A DNA stretch of 64,000 nt. It comes from Phellopilus nigrolimitatus (Eukaryota; Basidiomycota; Agaricomycetes; Hymenochaetales; Hymenochaetaceae). Under the pieces are notes generated by a model. The model was given only the letters and a program-made list of their open reading frames with translations, was not told the origin of the DNA and ran no database searches. The stretch is taken from NCBI GenBank assembly GCA_021029095.1, contig JAJOHG010000036.1, positions 1-64,000 of the forward strand. The letters are read 5' to 3'. Shown one piece after another: positions 1 to 10,801 of the stretch (its first letter is position 1; every line of letters starts with the position of its first letter). Position numbers and translations under genes: made by a program.

Positions 1-26
1 AGAAAGCGTCCTCTAGCGAGACGGCG

Positions 27-593
27 ATGCGCACCGGTAGTCAGGGTAGACCCCAAGGCCGCGGCCGTTCCGGGGTGATTTGTTGGAACTGCAACGAACG
101 CGGCCACGTCCAAGCCGTCTGCACCAAACCAAAAAAGGACGCACCGGCAGCTAATAATACAAAGGAAACCGCAAATGCCGCAGCGCCCGCGGAGAAATCC
201 GATTCTCAATCGGAAAGCGCAAATCTTGCGGCCGCCACACCCACGCAGACGTTCGCGCTGAATGCAGGAGCCCAGGGTCTCAGGGGCAACGCGTGGCTTA
301 TGGATTCTGGTGCCATGTCCCATATGGCGAAGCACCGGCTCGAATTTTCTAAATATACAGTTATTGAGCCGTTTAGTGTGTCTACTGCTCAAAAAGGCGG
401 GACCCTTTTAGCAATCGGGCGCGGGACGATCGTTGCTAAATTCCTTCACAAGGGAGAAGTAACCGAAGTCGCCATATCGGGGGTATTGCATACTCCGGAG
501 ATCGAAACGAGCCTCATGTCAGTATCCAAACTTATGGCATGCGGAGTCAACGTGAATTTTACAAACGGTCGATGCTATCTCAACCGTGACGGG
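27..593 (+). pseudogene. Copia Gag C-terminal part and protease, cut by insertion
   Basis: This is the visible 5' part of the copia polyprotein. A CCHC zinc knuckle (CWNCNERGHVQAVC) lies near residues 19-32, followed by an Ala/Lys/Ser-rich linker and the protease active-site region MDSGAMSHM near residue 92. Copia proteases normally have a D-S-G-A core like this. The frame stays open to 593, where the gypsy LTR begins and supplies a stop. The same frame resumes at 7107 after the 5-bp duplication ACGGG. The annotated start may be internal, since the Gag N-terminus could lie before the window. Confidence 0.85.
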
Positions 594-993
594 TGTTAGA
601 GCACACCACAAACCAAAAGGCTGAGGCGCAAACTCCAAAGCACAAGACGACAAGAGAGAGAGACAATGCTGAGCTGACTTAGTAGGGATCACACTTTGTG
701 GTGGATATTCTAAGAGAACTCGATTGAGTCTCCCAGTCATGTATTGCCTCCTTATATACCTAAGTCTAGTGCGCACAGACCAAGCAGTACACTACCTAAT
801 ATAGTTACACTAGTGGAGCGAGTGGAGCTAATGATGTCATAAGTGATGTCATCGTCAATGATGTCACTATGATGTCATGGTCTAGACTACGATGTCATAA
901 TGACGTCAGTGTAGAATGTTCTAGGCAGTCACGTGACTGAGAGGTCGCAAGTTCAAGACAAGGTAAAGGTAAAATAAAATACGTGTCATAACA
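594..993 (-). repeat. Gypsy 3' LTR (element is on the minus strand)
   Basis: 400 bp, TG...CA bounded, and the same as 6702-7101 as far as I can read it base by base. The adjoining bases 994-1006 are a polypurine tract in the element's sense (AAAGAGGGGGTGA), which overlaps the end of pol. Confidence 0.95.
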
Positions 994-1004
994 TCACCCC
1001 CTCT

Positions 1005-4000
1005 TTAAGGATCGACTTCCAGACGATTAACAAAATCAGATGGGGTAGCGGTGAAGTTCTCATAGGGTCGGAATTTCAAAGCTTGGAAATCAATCATGCT
1101 GATGGCTCGGGGTGCAGCTGGGTGCTTTTTGTAGAAGTCATTTATCAAACCCTTTGAACGCTTGCAATTTTCCTGTGGTTCCCAAGTATTGTTCTCATCT
1201 GTGTAGCCCTTCCACTTGACTAAAAATTCCAACTTTCCACGCCTCTGTCTTGCGTCCAAAATTTCTTCCACCTCATAGTCCTTCTCTTCTCCAACCTCAA
1301 TCGCTGGTGGTGGCAGAGCCCTTTGTCCAGGGATGCTTGCAGCGGTGTGTAGACGTATGCGCGAAACATTGACAACTGGATGAATCTTTATGGTGGATGG
1401 GAGTCGCAATTGCACAGCATTAGGGGAGATGATACGCGTGATAGGGTATGGGCCAATCCTCTTCTCTGCAAGTTTCCGCGAGGGTCGATTTATTTTAAGA
1501 TTTGTTGTGTCCAGCCAAACCTTGTCCCCTACTTTGTATTTTGGAGCATCCCCTCGCCTCTGGTCCGCATACTTCTGCATCTCATCTTTTGCTTTTTCTA
1601 AAGCAGACTTCGCTTCCTCATGTATCCCCTTCATCCGATTCGCAAAATCCTCTGCCGCCTCCACCTTTGAATCCCTTCGCACCTCAAAACCCATCCGTGG
1701 ATTTCGTCCATAAACAGAATAGAATGGAGAAACCTTCGTGGCTGTTTGTACTTTATTATTGTACGCAAATTCCGCCATAGCAGTCCAGGATGGCCAGTTT
1801 TCTTGGCGATGATCAATAAACATCCTTAAATACTGCTCGATTTCTTGATTCATTCGTTCTGTTTGTCCGTCTGTTTGTGGATGATATGCTGTAGACAGTT
1901 TTGTTTTGATCCCCAAAATGCCATTTAGCTCTTTCATGAATGCAGACGCAAATTGTGGACCTCGATCTGAAATCACCGTCAATGGTAAGCCATGGATTTT
2001 CCACACATGGTCTCGGTACAACGCAGCTAAGCCTAGAGCCGATGTCTCCTCTCTTGTGTTGATCACGTGGATTTGTTTTGAAAAGCGATCGCAAACCACT
2101 AAGAGCGCATTAAAACCCTGTGCTTCTGGTAATCCGGTCACAAAATCCACTGATATGTCCTCCCAAGGTGCAGTAGGAGTTTGATTAGGCATCAATTTTC
2201 CGGCAGGTTTTTCTGGAAATATTTTGTAGCGTGCGCATGTGTCACAGCCTTTGACATAAGTTTGAACAAACTTAGTCATTCCTGGCCACCAATAGTTTCG
2301 CGCAATTAATTCCAATGTCTTCCAGTTTCCTGGGTGTCCTGCCACTGCTGAGTCATGATGTAGTTTGACAATTTCTCTCCTAATCTGACCATCTTTGGGG
2401 ACATACACCTTTCCTCGATAGAGAATCAGGCCCTGTTCTTCCTCCCATTCCTCGCCTCTCAACCGCCTCGTTCCCGACTTTCGCAGTTCATCCGCCGCTT
2501 TCACCACTGCTTCATCCCAATCCTTAGCCCCTCTGATCTGCGTCAATAATTCTTTTTCTGCCCCTTCTAACAGCACATGACCTTGCTGAGTCGCTTTAAT
2601 TCTGAAAAATTCTGGTTTCAACAGGACTACGTCTTTGTTGTCATTCTCCACCCCCTCTTTAAGGTCCACTCGTCTCGAGAGGGCATCAGTTTTACGCATT
2701 GTTGCACCAGGTTTATGAATGATTTCAAAATCAAATCGAGAAAGGAATAAGGACCAGCGCGCTTGTCGACGGTTAAGTTTTTTGGCTTTCATGAAATACT
2801 CCAGGTTTTTATGATCGGTCCAGATTTCGAATTTATGGGTGGAGCCCTCTAGGTGATGACGCCATGCTTCTAGCGCTCGCATGATTCCCAATAATTCTTT
2901 GTCATGCACGTCATAATTTCTCTCGACATCATTCAAGGATTTAGACAAGTATGCACAAGGCCTCCATAGACCGTCATCGCATTTCATCGAAAGTACGGCT
3001 CCTGTGGCAAAGTCCGATGTGTCTGATTCAACTCGCATTTCTTTCCTTGAATCTGGAATGACTACGACTGGTCTAGCGCAGAATCGTGCTTTTAGTTCGT
3101 CAAATGCCTTTTGTTCCTTCTCTCCCCACTTCCAAGTCTTGTCTTTCTTTTTCAAGTCATTTAAGGGTCTGGTGATCTTTGCAAAATCTTTTATGAAGCG
3201 ACGATAGAAGTTTGCAAAACCCAAAAATGACTCGACGTCCTTGACTTTCTTTGGAACAGGCCAATTCTTCACTCCCTCCACTTTGTCCTCCATCATACTA
3301 ACTTCACCATTCCGAATCATCATTCCCAAAAACTCCACCTCTTCTACGCCAAAGACACATTTTTCAGGTTTTAGGAATAGATCGTTTTCGCGAAGCCTTT
3401 TCAGGATTTCTTTTACTATGCGATCATTTTCTTCCATAGTTTCAGTAAAAACCAAAATGTCATCAATGTAGATCACAACGACTCCTTCAATCATTAGGTC
3501 ATTGAATATGTCGTTCATCATGTTTTGAAAGGTGCTTGGTGCATTACATAATCCAAAGGTCATGACTAATGGTTCATACACTCCCCTACTTGTCGCAAAG
3601 GCCGCCTTCCACTCGTCTCCCTCTTTAATTCGAACATTGTGATACCCCCAGCGCAAATCCATTTTTGAGAAGTACTTGGCGCCTTTGAGTTTATCAATGA
3701 TGTCCGATATCAAAGGAAGTGGATACGCATTTTTGACAGTACCGGAGTTTAGATACCGATGGTCTGTAATCATCCGACGTTTTCCATCTTTTTTGTTGAT
3801 AAAGAAGATGGGTGACGTCATTGGCGACTTTGATGGCCGAATATATCCTTTTGCCTCCTGTTCCTGAATAAAGCGTCCAACCTCGTCATCCTCATCCTGA
3901 GACAATGGATAAACTTTTGACTTTTTAGGCACGAAGTCAGGTTTTAGGCTTATTTCATGATCCCATGGTTTTCTTGTTGGGAGCCGTTCCGACGTTTTCT

Positions 4001-4871
4001 GATCAAATACGTCCAGGAATTCATGAAACCTTTCTGGCACCTTGCTTTTCCAGTCTGGCGGTTCTGCCACCTTCCAATTGAGGGGCTCAGGAGTAGGTCC
4101 ATCTTTCTCGTCAATGTAGCGTAACCAGAACATTTCCTCCACAATCCTCCTATCCAATTCATCCTCCTCATCATCATCCTCATCGGCTATCAAGCCCGGC
4201 ATAGGCTTTATCGTTCGTATCCTAGCCTCCTCCTCTCTCTTTTCTCGCTTCTGCAGTGACTGGCATGTTTTGGGGCATCGAGTCAGCTTTACTTCGCCTG
4301 AGCTCCAATCGATTTCTGGATTATGTCTTTTTAACCATGGGTGTCCTAAAATGACAGTGGTTTTACCCAGGTTACAGATTTCGAAAGTTGCCTTTTCTCG
4401 ATGTTCCCCATACTGCACAATTAAGTCTACTTCCTCATCTATTGACCCTCCTTGGTTCTTTGTCCCATCTACATTGTAGACCGGTATGCTTCGTGCAAGC
4501 TTACGTGTCTTTAGACGGTTTGATTTTACAAATTCGGTGTCAATGAAGAGGCCAGTAGCACCACTATCCAGTAGCGCTTCTACATCCAGTCTTTCGTTGG
4601 TGTCGCTAGTCTGCAATGTGATTCTCATTGCGACATGTCGACTGTTGACCGATCGAATGAATTTCTTCTCTCCTTTTCCTTCCTTTTCCGATGATGAATT
4701 GGGACAAAAACATGTATTCGAATGGGGAATTAAGCACGCCCTTTTGGCGCCGAGCTCTGAACCAGTCAGAGACCCCCCTGATCCTTTACAGTCTAATATT
4801 ACATCATCATTCAAAGAAGAAAATCGATTCTGAGTCACAAGCGGGAGATTGTTCACTTGGACTCGGTTTGA
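1005..4871 (-). CDS. Gypsy Pol: protease, reverse transcriptase, RNase H, integrase, chromodomain
   Basis: Residues are counted from the GTG at 4856. An aspartic protease has [10 protein letters not shown] at about 97. Reverse transcriptase has [26 protein letters not shown] and the catalytic YIDD near 463. RNase H has [14 protein letters not shown] and [10 protein letters not shown]. Integrase has an HHCC finger ([16 protein letters not shown] ... CDTCARYK), DDE-core motifs [19 protein letters not shown] and [16 protein letters not shown], and a GPY/F motif ([10 protein letters not shown]). A chromodomain ([25 protein letters not shown] ... WEPQENC) ends the protein and is known to guide integration to particular chromatin in this group. 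All key residues are present. Expression probably depends on the -1 shift at 4871-4877. Confidence 0.95.
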   Translation of the reverse strand, partial: SNRVQVNNLPLVTQNRFSSLNDDVILDCKGSGGSLTGSELGAKRACLIPHSNTCFCPNSSSEKEGKGEKKFIRSVNSRHVAMRITLQTSDTNERLDVEALLDSGATGLFIDTEFVKSNRLKTRKLARSIPVYNVDGTKNQGGSIDEEVDLIVQYGEHREKATFEICNLGKTTVILGHPWLKRHNPEIDWSSGEVKLTRCPKTCQSLQKREKREEEARIRTIKPMPGLIADEDDDEEDELDRRIVEEMFWLRYIDEKDGPTPEPLNWKVAEPPDWKSKVPERFHEFLDVFDQKTSERLPTRKPWDHEISLKPDFVPKKSKVYPLSQDEDDEVGRFIQEQEAKGYIRPSKSPMTSPIFFINKKDGKRRMITDHRYLNSGTVKNAYPLPLISDIIDKLKGAKYFSKMDLRWGYHNVRIKEGDEWKAAFATSRGVYEPLVMTFGLCNAPSTFQNMMNDIFNDLMIEGVVVIYIDDILVFTETMEENDRIVKEILKRLRENDLFLKPEKCVFGVEEVEFLGMMIRNGEVSMMEDKVEGVKNWPVPKKVKDVESFLGFANFYRRFIKDFAKITRPLNDLKKKDKTWKWGEKEQKAFDELKARFCARPVVVIPDSRKEMRVESDTSDFATGAVLSMKCDDGLWRPCAYLSKSLNDVERNYDVHDKELLGIMRALEAWRHHLEGSTHKFEIWTDHKNLEYFMKAKKLNRRQARWSLFLSRFDFEIIHKPGATMRKTDALSRRVDLKEGVENDNKDVVLLKPEFFRIKATQQGHVLLEGAEKELLTQIRGAKDWDEAVVKAADELRKSGTRRLRGEEWEEEQGLILYRGKVYVPKDGQIRREIVKLHHDSAVAGHPGNWKTLELIARNYWWPGMTKFVQTYVKGCDTCARYKIFPEKPAGKLMPNQTPTAPWEDISVDFVTGLPEAQGFNALLVVCDRFSKQIHVINTREETSALGLAALYRDHVWKIHGLPLTVISDRGPQFASAFMKELNGILGIKTKLSTAYHPQTDGQTERMNQEIEQYLRMFIDHRQENWPSWTAMAEFAYNNKVQTATKVSPFYSVYGRNPRMGFEVRRDSKVEAAEDFANRMKGIHEEAKSALEKAKDEMQKYADQRRGDAPKYKVGDKVWLDTTNLKINRPSRKLAEKRIGPYPITRIISPNAVQLRLPSTIKIHPVVNVSRIRLHTAASIPGQRALPPPAIEVGEEKDYEVEEILDARQRRGKLEFLVKWKGYTDENNTWEPQENCKRSKGLINDFYKKHPAAPRAISMIDFQALKFRPYENFTATPSDFVNRLEVDP

Positions 4872-6064
4872 AAACCCTGCTCCTTAGCCTTCGCCTCCAG
4901 AGCATCCTTGTCCTTCTGCGCAGCAGCTTCTTGCTCGAAATAGTCGCGCATCTGGTCGTACGTCATCGCCCTGACATCGAGGCCCACTTTACAGTCCCTC
5001 GCATAATGTCCAAGACGACCGCATTTGAAACACTTCACCGGCGGCCTACGGCCCGTCCGGTCCACATCCATCGCATTAGGGTCTCTAGGCGCTCCCGTGG
5101 TCGACGTCCCTGACGCACCTGGCTGAGCCCTACCCTGTCCATAACTTTGTTGTACCGGCACCTGTGGTTGTTGGTACGTCCTTGTCTGAGTCTGAGTCTG
5201 CGTCGCCTTCCCTGCATTCCCTGACTGTCCTGGAGTCACTCGCTTTTGCTCCACCGCACTGCGACGATAGGCTTCGCTTTCTCGCCACTGTCGATCAAGT
5301 CGCTGGGCCCACTCGTACCATCCATCAATGAACGCTCCTGACCCTGGTGGGTGCTCGAATCGCTGGAGGGTGGTAGGCATTGCCGGTAATGCGTACAGAC
5401 GCGTAAGTAGTTGACCATTAATTTTCTTTTTGAACGCTTCAATTAATGCAGCGTCATTATAACCAGTTCGCGCAGCAAGGTCTTGGAACTTTACTATGAA
5501 CGCATCTGCCGACTCTGTTCCTTGGCGTATGTTCTCCAGTTTGGAGACAGCCGTGGCTCTGGGATTGGGGTCTGCAAAACGCATCTTGAAGACCTCCGCG
5601 AAACTCGGCCATGTAGGGAAGGTTTCAGGAGGGGGTGCTTGGGGTGGTGTCGCATTTACCGCCGCGCTGCGGTCCCGAGCATTTGCTTCCATCCTATCCA
5701 GATACATTTGCTTCCAATCATTCACCACCTCCCCTTGCATGTATGAAAGCGCAAACACCACCTCCTCAAATACGGTTGGGAATGATGCAGCGTGTGTCGA
5801 AATGTAGAGTCGTGTCGCAAGCAGCCATCCTTCTGCCTCTTCCCTTTTCCCATCGTAGATTGGGGGTAGAGCAGTTTTAGGCATAGGAGGTCGTGCCGCA
5901 ACGGGAGCTGGTGCAGGTGCTGCCGCTGCTGCAGGAGGGGGAATTGCGGCGAGGTTGGCAACATTGGTGGTGAGTGCCGCCAACTGTGCACCCAAGTGTA
6001 CCACCTCCTGTGATAGAGTCCCAATGAGGTTCAGCAACTGCTGCTCCGTAAAGTTGCCCGCCAT
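4853..6064 (-). CDS. Gypsy Gag (capsid and nucleocapsid), 403 aa
   Basis: The N-terminal Ala/Pro-rich region is followed by a capsid-like segment ([13 protein letters not shown] ... [16 protein letters not shown] ... [27 protein letters not shown]), as in Ty3/gypsy Gag of the retrotransposon-gag family. A CCHC zinc knuckle ([14 protein letters not shown]) lies near residue 345, then a charged tail. The product would form the particle and bind element RNA. The start at 6064 is the first ATG after the leader. The 3' end carries a GGGTTTT slippery heptamer in frame, six codons before the TGA stop, so Gag is expected as the main product and Gag-Pol as the minor one. Confidence 0.93.
   Translation of the reverse strand: MAGNFTEQQLLNLIGTLSQEVVHLGAQLAALTTNVANLAAIPPPAAAAAPAPAPVAARPPMPKTALPPIYDGKREEAEGWLLATRLYISTHAASFPTVFEEVVFALSYMQGEVVNDWKQMYLDRMEANARDRSAAVNATPPQAPPPETFPTWPSFAEVFKMRFADPNPRATAVSKLENIRQGTESADAFIVKFQDLAARTGYNDAALIEAFKKKINGQLLTRLYALPAMPTTLQRFEHPPGSGAFIDGWYEWAQRLDRQWRESEAYRRSAVEQKRVTPGQSGNAGKATQTQTQTRTYQQPQVPVQQSYGQGRAQPGASGTSTTGAPRDPNAMDVDRTGRRPPVKCFKCGRLGHYARDCKVGLDVRAMTYDQMRDYFEQEAAAQKDKDALEAKAKEQGFQTESK
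4871..4877 (-). promoter_or_regulatory. -1 frameshift slippery heptamer between gag and pol
   Basis: In the gag frame the bases are split G GGT TTT, which fits the X XXY YYZ pattern for -1 slippage. The gag TGA follows at 4855-4853. The -1 frame is open from 4883 through pol with no intervening stop and has no ATG near its beginning, so frameshifting is a better explanation than separate initiation. Confidence 0.7.
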
Positions 6065-6688
6065 GTCTGGGGAAACTAACTAGCAACGAGATATGTTTCG
6101 GTATATAATTCTACTAACTACGGCGCCGCCAGGCACACACGCTTCAGCAATTGCACGAGAGGGCTACGACGTGGTGTTCGCCTGTCCCTTACTACTCGTG
6201 GGGTATCGTTCCCAATAGCTCGGCTTAAGCCTACGCTACCAAAAGTTCACCAAGCGCGTGGGGTGCGATTTAATAAAGCAAGGAGTAGAAAGTGAACACG
6301 CGGCGAGTCGGTAGTGGAACCTGACACTCTGATTTCCGCGTGTGTGGGAGTATGGGGTTTCCTATCAAAAAGCCGCGCGTCGATCAAGGGATCAACGACG
6401 GTAAGGACGAGGTCGCGGGAACCGAAGGTGAGGTCGTTCTTGATAGTGTTGGCGCTGAAGGTAGAAGATGGAGAGTCGATGCGTGTGTCGGAAGTGCTGT
6501 TCAGGTCGAAGGTGGTGTCCTCGAGGTCGAAGGTCGTACCGCTCTGAACGCACGCGTCGGGTGTGAGGTGAAATGGTGAGGTAATGAAAACAGGCCGCCG
6601 CAATGTGTCGCGACGACAAGGCAAGAGTTTATAGAGATGAGGGCGAGGTAGAGATGAGAGAGACGTTTGGAGAATGCGCAATGAGAAG
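6065..6688 (-). other. Gypsy 5' untranslated leader
   Basis: About 620 nt lie between the primer-binding site and gag. I see no conserved coding sequence; short frames here do not resemble known proteins. A GGTCGAAGGT-type sequence recurs near 6505-6535. Confidence 0.6.
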
Positions 6689-6699
6689 AATCGAGTTCT
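6689..6699 (-). promoter_or_regulatory. Probable self-primed primer-binding site
   Basis: In the element's sense this reads AGAACTCGATT and begins 2 nt after the 5' LTR ends. It is not a tRNA 3'-end complement of the usual TGG type. It is exactly complementary over 11 nt to AATCGAGTTCT at 6833-6823, the predicted first bases of the mRNA. The bases flanking the 11 do not pair. Tf1/sushi elements are known to prime with the first 11 nt of their own mRNA. Confidence 0.7.
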
Positions 6700-6857
6700 A
6701 CTGTTAGAGCACACCACAAACCAAAAGGCTGAGGCGCAAACTCCAAAGCACAAGACGACAAGAGAGAGAGACAATGCTGAGCTGACTTAGTAGGGATCAC
6801 ACTTTGTGGTGGATATTCTAAGAGAACTCGATTGAGTCTCCCAGTCATGTATTGCCT

Positions 6858-6866
6858 CCTTATATA
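6858..6866 (-). promoter_or_regulatory. TATA box of the gypsy element
   Basis: TATATAAGG reads on the minus strand from 6866. A start site 25-35 nt downstream falls at 6841-6831, which includes 6833, the first base of the stretch complementary to the primer binding site. Confidence 0.65.
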
Positions 6867-6939
6867 CCTAAGTCTAGTGCGCACAGACCAAGCAGTACAC
6901 TACCTAATATAGTTACACTAGTGGAGCGAGTGGAGCTAA

Positions 6940-7017
6940 TGATGTCATAAGTGATGTCATCGTCAATGATGTCACTATGATGTCATGGTCTAGACTACGA
7001 TGTCATAATGACGTCAG
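6940..7017 (-). promoter_or_regulatory. Cluster of six CRE-like (bZIP) motifs in the gypsy LTR U3
   Basis: GATGTCA or GACGTCA cores occur at about 6941, 6953, 6968, 6979, 7000 and 7010, about 75-150 bp upstream of the TATA box in the element's sense. TGACGTCA is the palindromic ATF/CREB site and TGATGTCA a common variant. The same cluster is in the other LTR (832-909) and is preserved in a diverged LTR fragment at 41957-42230. Confidence 0.6.
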
Positions 7018-7106
7018 TGTAGAATGTTCTAGGCAGTCACGTGACTGAGAGGTCGCAAGTTCAAGACAAGGTAAAGGTAAAATAAAATACGTGTCATAAC
7101 AACGGG

Positions 7107-7448
7107 AGAACTTTTGGCTATGGGAATCAGATCGGGCATCTTTTCCATTTGCGCATGGCCGTGAATCACGAGTCGGCTAGTCTTGTGACACCTGATCGAG
7201 ACCAGCGCCAGCCTCTTCAGGTTTGGCACGAACGCTTTGGGCATGCAGGTTCCGATAAACTCCTTGCGATGGCCGAGAACGGCACAGTGACTGGAATGGA
7301 GATCGCTCACGGGGAAGACCATCACCGATGTGAAGGGTGTATCCTCGGGAAACTCCCCGCGACTAGCGCGCCCAGTCGGCCAGACCATTCACTGAACCCT
7401 GGTGATGTAATTCACTCAGACATTGAGTATATGGCAACTATATGCTAG
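7107..7448 (+). pseudogene. Copia pre-integrase zinc domain, downstream half after the gypsy insertion
   Basis: This resumes the copia reading frame immediately after the gypsy element and its second ACGGG. It encodes the GAG-pre-integrase HHCC region (WHERFGHAGSDKL ... HRCEGCILGK) and the beginning of the integrase core (VIHSDIE). The frame ends at 7448, while the rest of the integrase lies in another frame from about 7442. A small indel near 7425-7445 is the simplest explanation, so this copy was probably dead or dying independently of the gypsy insertion. Confidence 0.85.
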
Positions 7449-9943
7449 ACCGATCGTTTGGAGGGGCGATCTATTCTTTAAAATTCACGGATGGGGCTAG
7501 CGGCTATCTTTACCAATATCCTTTAAAGGATAAATCCTCGGAAACCGTCCTCACAAAATGGAAGGAAGTCGTGGCGTCCCTGAAAACCCAATTCGACGTG
7601 ACTGCGCGTGCTCTTCACACGGACAATGGGACAGAGTTTGTCAACCACGAAATGCACACATACAATGCCGTGAACGGCATAGTCCACCGTTTGACGGCCC
7701 CTCACCGTCATGAACAGAACGGTCTAGCGGAGCGAATGAATCGGACTGGCGCAGATGCCGTCCGATCCATGCTGCACACAGCTAATCTCCCTCGCGCGTA
7801 TTGGGCGGAGGCATACGCTTACTTCACGTACTGTCACAATCGTTTGAGCGCGGCCTTTCTAGACCCTGGCAAGACTCCGTTTGAGATCTTGCACAAGAGG
7901 AAGCCTGACGTCCGTCATCTCCGGATCTTCGGCTGTGTGGCATATGCTCGGATCGTCCCTGAGCTCCGTAAGAAGCTCGATCCAAAAGCAGAACGCGGAA
8001 TTTTCGTGGGTGTACGTGACGATGCGGCATGGAAAATCATGAATCCCGCCAGCCGCGAAATCACTTTCTCACGTGACGTTGTCTTCGATGAACAGGGTCG
8101 TTTTACGCAACACAGATCCCCCGTTACTGAATACATTGCCAATGATGAGTCCGAAGACGGACCATCCCTTTCTGAGGAGGGAGAGCATGCCCGTGCAGAT
8201 CCTGTAGAGGTTAATCCTCGCCGATCCGCCCGTGTCCCACAGACCACAGAACGGCGTGCCGCAGGAATTGACCAAGAGCGTACGCTGGCCCATTTGGACC
8301 ATGTTCCGAACGACAACGAGCGCGCGAATGCCACCAAAGCCAGACGTGTTGTCGCTGGCATTCCCATCCCTCGCTCCGCGAGCGAGGCCCTCAATTCTGC
8401 CCAAGCGGCAGAATGGAAAACTCAAATGAATTATGAACTAAGTAAACTCGACGGTATGGACGTCTGGGAAATTGTTCCCCGTCCCGATGATCTGCACGTG
8501 ATTCAGGGAATGTGGGTATTCAATATTAAAGAAAATGTCGACGGTTCTCTCGATTACCGTGCCCGATGGGTGGCACGCGGCGATTCTCAAGTTGAAGGCC
8601 TAGAATTTGATGAAACCTTTGCAGCCTCAGGTGATTATGTTGCGGCCAAAATAGTCATGGCTCTCAGTGCAGAATCTACCTCGGATCTCGTCACGATCGA
8701 CATTAATTCCGCTTATCTCCACAGCCCCCTCGACAAAAACGACCTTGTTGTTGAATTTCCAACCGGCCTAAAAGAATTGGCTCCGGCAGGGATACGTGAC
8801 CCTGTATGCCGTCTAAACCGCGCGCTGTACGGTTTACGTCAAGGCGCGCGTGCATGGGCCGATCACCTATCTGGAAGACTCGATCGTCACGGCTATCACC
8901 GGCTCGTTAGCGCACCCAGTGTATATCACCGGTCAGACGCCGAGGGGGAGTCTATTGTAGCAACACATGTCGATGACTGCACAGCGGCGTGTAGTTCGGC
9001 GTCTGGAAAGAAAGAAGCCGATCGATTCAGGGGTGATATAGGATCCGACTTTCAATTCAAGGAGAAATTCGCAACGCAACGCGCCGTACAGTTGGGCCTA
9101 ACCGTAGAAAAGAATACCAAAGACGGCTGGGTCAAGATTTCGGCACCGATCAAAATTAAGCGCGCACTAGAGAAATATGGTCTTCTTGATGCAAACACTG
9201 TCAGGACGCCGATGGCACGAAATGCGTTAACTATTTTTGATCAAGATGAATCGGAGGGATTCGAGACCCAACCGTGGCCGTTTTCAAGTCTGATCGGGGA
9301 ACTCCTTTTTTTAGCTACCGTCCTCCGCATTGACATCGCGCTAGCAGTAAATATACTAGCGCGGTTCTTGCAAAAGCCAAAACTAATACATTGGATGGCG
9401 GCGAAGCGCGTACTAAGGTACCTAAAGGGTTCGATGGAGCTAGGGATAATGTATCGAGGGGGAGCGGCGGAGAAGAAACCGTTTGGTTTCTGTGATTCAG
9501 ATTGGGCGGGGGACCTTGGCGATCGAAAGTCGATCGGAGGTTACGTGTTTATGGTCAATGGAGGACCAGTCGGATGGAAAGCGAAGAAGCAAAGCGTGGT
9601 CGCTACGTCAACGGCAGAAGCTGAATATTTGGCAGCATCAATCTGCACTCGGGAAGGGCTGTGGCTGCGTAATTTCTTTCAGGAGATCGGTCGGGAGTTC
9701 GGAAGAGAACCAATCAAAATTTACGTGGATAATCAAGCGGCGATACAGATGGCCGCTAATCCGGTTTTTCACTCGCGTACGAAACACATTGATATTCCCG
9801 TTCACCATATACGTGATGAAGTCAAGAAACGCCGGGTCGAATTTATTCATATCCGCGGCGACAAAAACCCAGCCGATATGCTTACCAAGCCGCTTCCTCC
9901 GGCGGCTCACTGGTCTTGCATCGACTTATTGGGTATGAACTGA
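7442..9943 (+). pseudogene. Copia integrase, reverse transcriptase and RNase H (833 codons, open)
   Basis: The integrase core shows HTDNGTEF near residue 58 and HRHEQNGLAERMNRT (DDE/GKGY-type region). The copia reverse transcriptase follows, with WVFNIKENVDGSLDYRARWVARG, DINSAYLH and the catalytic box THVDD near residue 508, where YVDD is usual. RNase H shows FCDSDWAGD, STAEAEYLA, YVDNQAA and the typical copia C-terminus ADMLTKPLP. The whole segment is one open frame, so damage is confined to the frame change at its start and the gypsy insertion upstream. Translation from this start is not implied; it is the continuation of the broken polyprotein. Confidence 0.9.
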
Positions 9944-9963
9944 CACGCTGCGCTGAGGGGGAG

Positions 9964-10252
9964 TGTTGAGATTGTATACATGACATAAGCAGCTCGCGTG
10001 TCGGTGGCGAAGTGTTTCCTATTTTGTTTTGTCTCATATTATGTGATGCCGGAGCGGCTGACACTATTTACAATTTTTCTGTCTATATGCGCACCTCAGT
10101 CTCGTACCGTCTAGACTGAGGTGAGCATATTAGTCTGCCGCTAGTTTATTTCCTTACTCACTACCTGTAATTAGCCGGATTTCTATTGCAGGTAGATAGA
10201 CTAATATACACGAGTCTCGTACCGTCTAGACTGAGCCGGATTTCTATTGCAG
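9964..10252 (+). repeat. Copia 3' LTR with preceding polypurine tract; right end uncertain
   Basis: A purine tract (9954-9963) ends directly at TGTTGAG (9964), as expected for a plus-strand primer and LTR start. Inside, CACCTCAGTCT (10092-10102) and its complement (10113-10123) form an inverted repeat. A segment containing its core recurs near 10213-10233, and a 19-bp block recurs at 10173-10191 and 10234-10252. The LTR may therefore end near 10190 or near 10252. Confidence 0.6.
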
Positions 10253-10801
10253 ATTCTGTTTACTTTGTTCAAACGATTGTAGGGCTCGTCCCGCATTTTT
10301 TCCGGCAGTGTTTTTTTCTCTTCTGTATGGCGTTTTGGCTTTTCTTGAGCGTTGACTCAGATTTTGTATCTGAGGAGTCCGTCAATACGACAACGAGACC
10401 AAAAGAAAAGCTAGTACGTCATTGCTTCTTTCCTGCTATCGAGAGCACTATCTTCCCTTCGATATCTTTCTTTTTTCTTCTCTTCAAGCCCCATGACTGC
10501 CCGCAATGTCCGTCGAAACCGTCTCAAGCGCCTTAGGAAATCTGGCAACGAGGCGTTGTGTGGATGGACGGTCAATGTCGGTAATTTTCGCCGTAAGCTT
10601 CAACCTTTTCAGCATATAAAACAAGAGGTACCCGCGCTTCCTTTGTTTCTGATAGCTTTGATGGGAAATTCAGTCCTTCACAGACTGTTTGTTGTCTATC
10701 TACTCTAAGACGTTGTCGCAGCAAAAGATACCAAAGATTTATTGAGTATACTACATATTCGCCTGCTTCCGCGCCTTTGAAGTCAGCACTAACGGCTTCG
10801 T
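10253..10801. other. No gene seen
   Basis: Pyrimidine-rich AT-rich sequence lies downstream of copia. Short frames here resemble nothing known. The part nearest 10801 is the 3' flank of the minus-strand gene that follows. Confidence 0.5.

Larger units (their letters stand above)
594..7101 (-). mobile_element. Complete Ty3/gypsy chromodomain retrotransposon (chromovirus) nested in copia
   Basis: The element is 6,508 bp, transcribed on the minus strand, with two 400-bp LTRs that read as identical, both bounded TGTTA...TAACA. The 5-bp target duplication ACGGG is at 589-593 and 7102-7106. Gag and pol are both open, with no internal stop. pol carries a C-terminal chromodomain, placing it among chromoviruses. 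LTR identity and intact frames indicate a recent insertion and possible activity. Confidence 0.97.
6702..7101 (-). repeat. Gypsy 5' LTR with promoter
   Basis: This LTR provides the promoter. On the minus strand it has a CRE-like motif cluster at 7017-6940, a TATA box at 6866-6858 and a predicted transcript start near 6833. Short open frames seen across both LTRs are not coding. Confidence 0.95.
1..10252 (+). mobile_element. Ty1/copia retrotransposon, 5' end outside the window, interrupted by a gypsy element
   Basis: The order zinc knuckle, aspartic protease, pre-integrase zinc domain, integrase, reverse transcriptase, RNase H is the copia order. The polyprotein is split at 593/7107 by a complete gypsy insertion and also has a frame change near 7440. 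The 3' LTR begins at 9964 after a purine tract. Its end is uncertain because the last part carries internal direct repeats, and no 5' LTR is visible for comparison. The copy is not expected to be active. Confidence 0.9.

Noticed and set aside
519..776. Minus-strand frame over the LTR, repeated at 6501-6884
   Set aside because: It is the LTR itself read as protein; identical peptides in both LTRs reflect LTR identity, not a gene.
1380..4833. Many plus-strand frames opposite gypsy pol
   Set aside because: They are antisense shadows of the strongly supported minus-strand pol and have low-complexity Ser/Phe-rich translations.
9964..10252. Inverted repeat CACCTCAGTCT as a separate transposon end
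   Set aside because: It lies inside the copia LTR directly after the polypurine tract and has no flanking target duplication.
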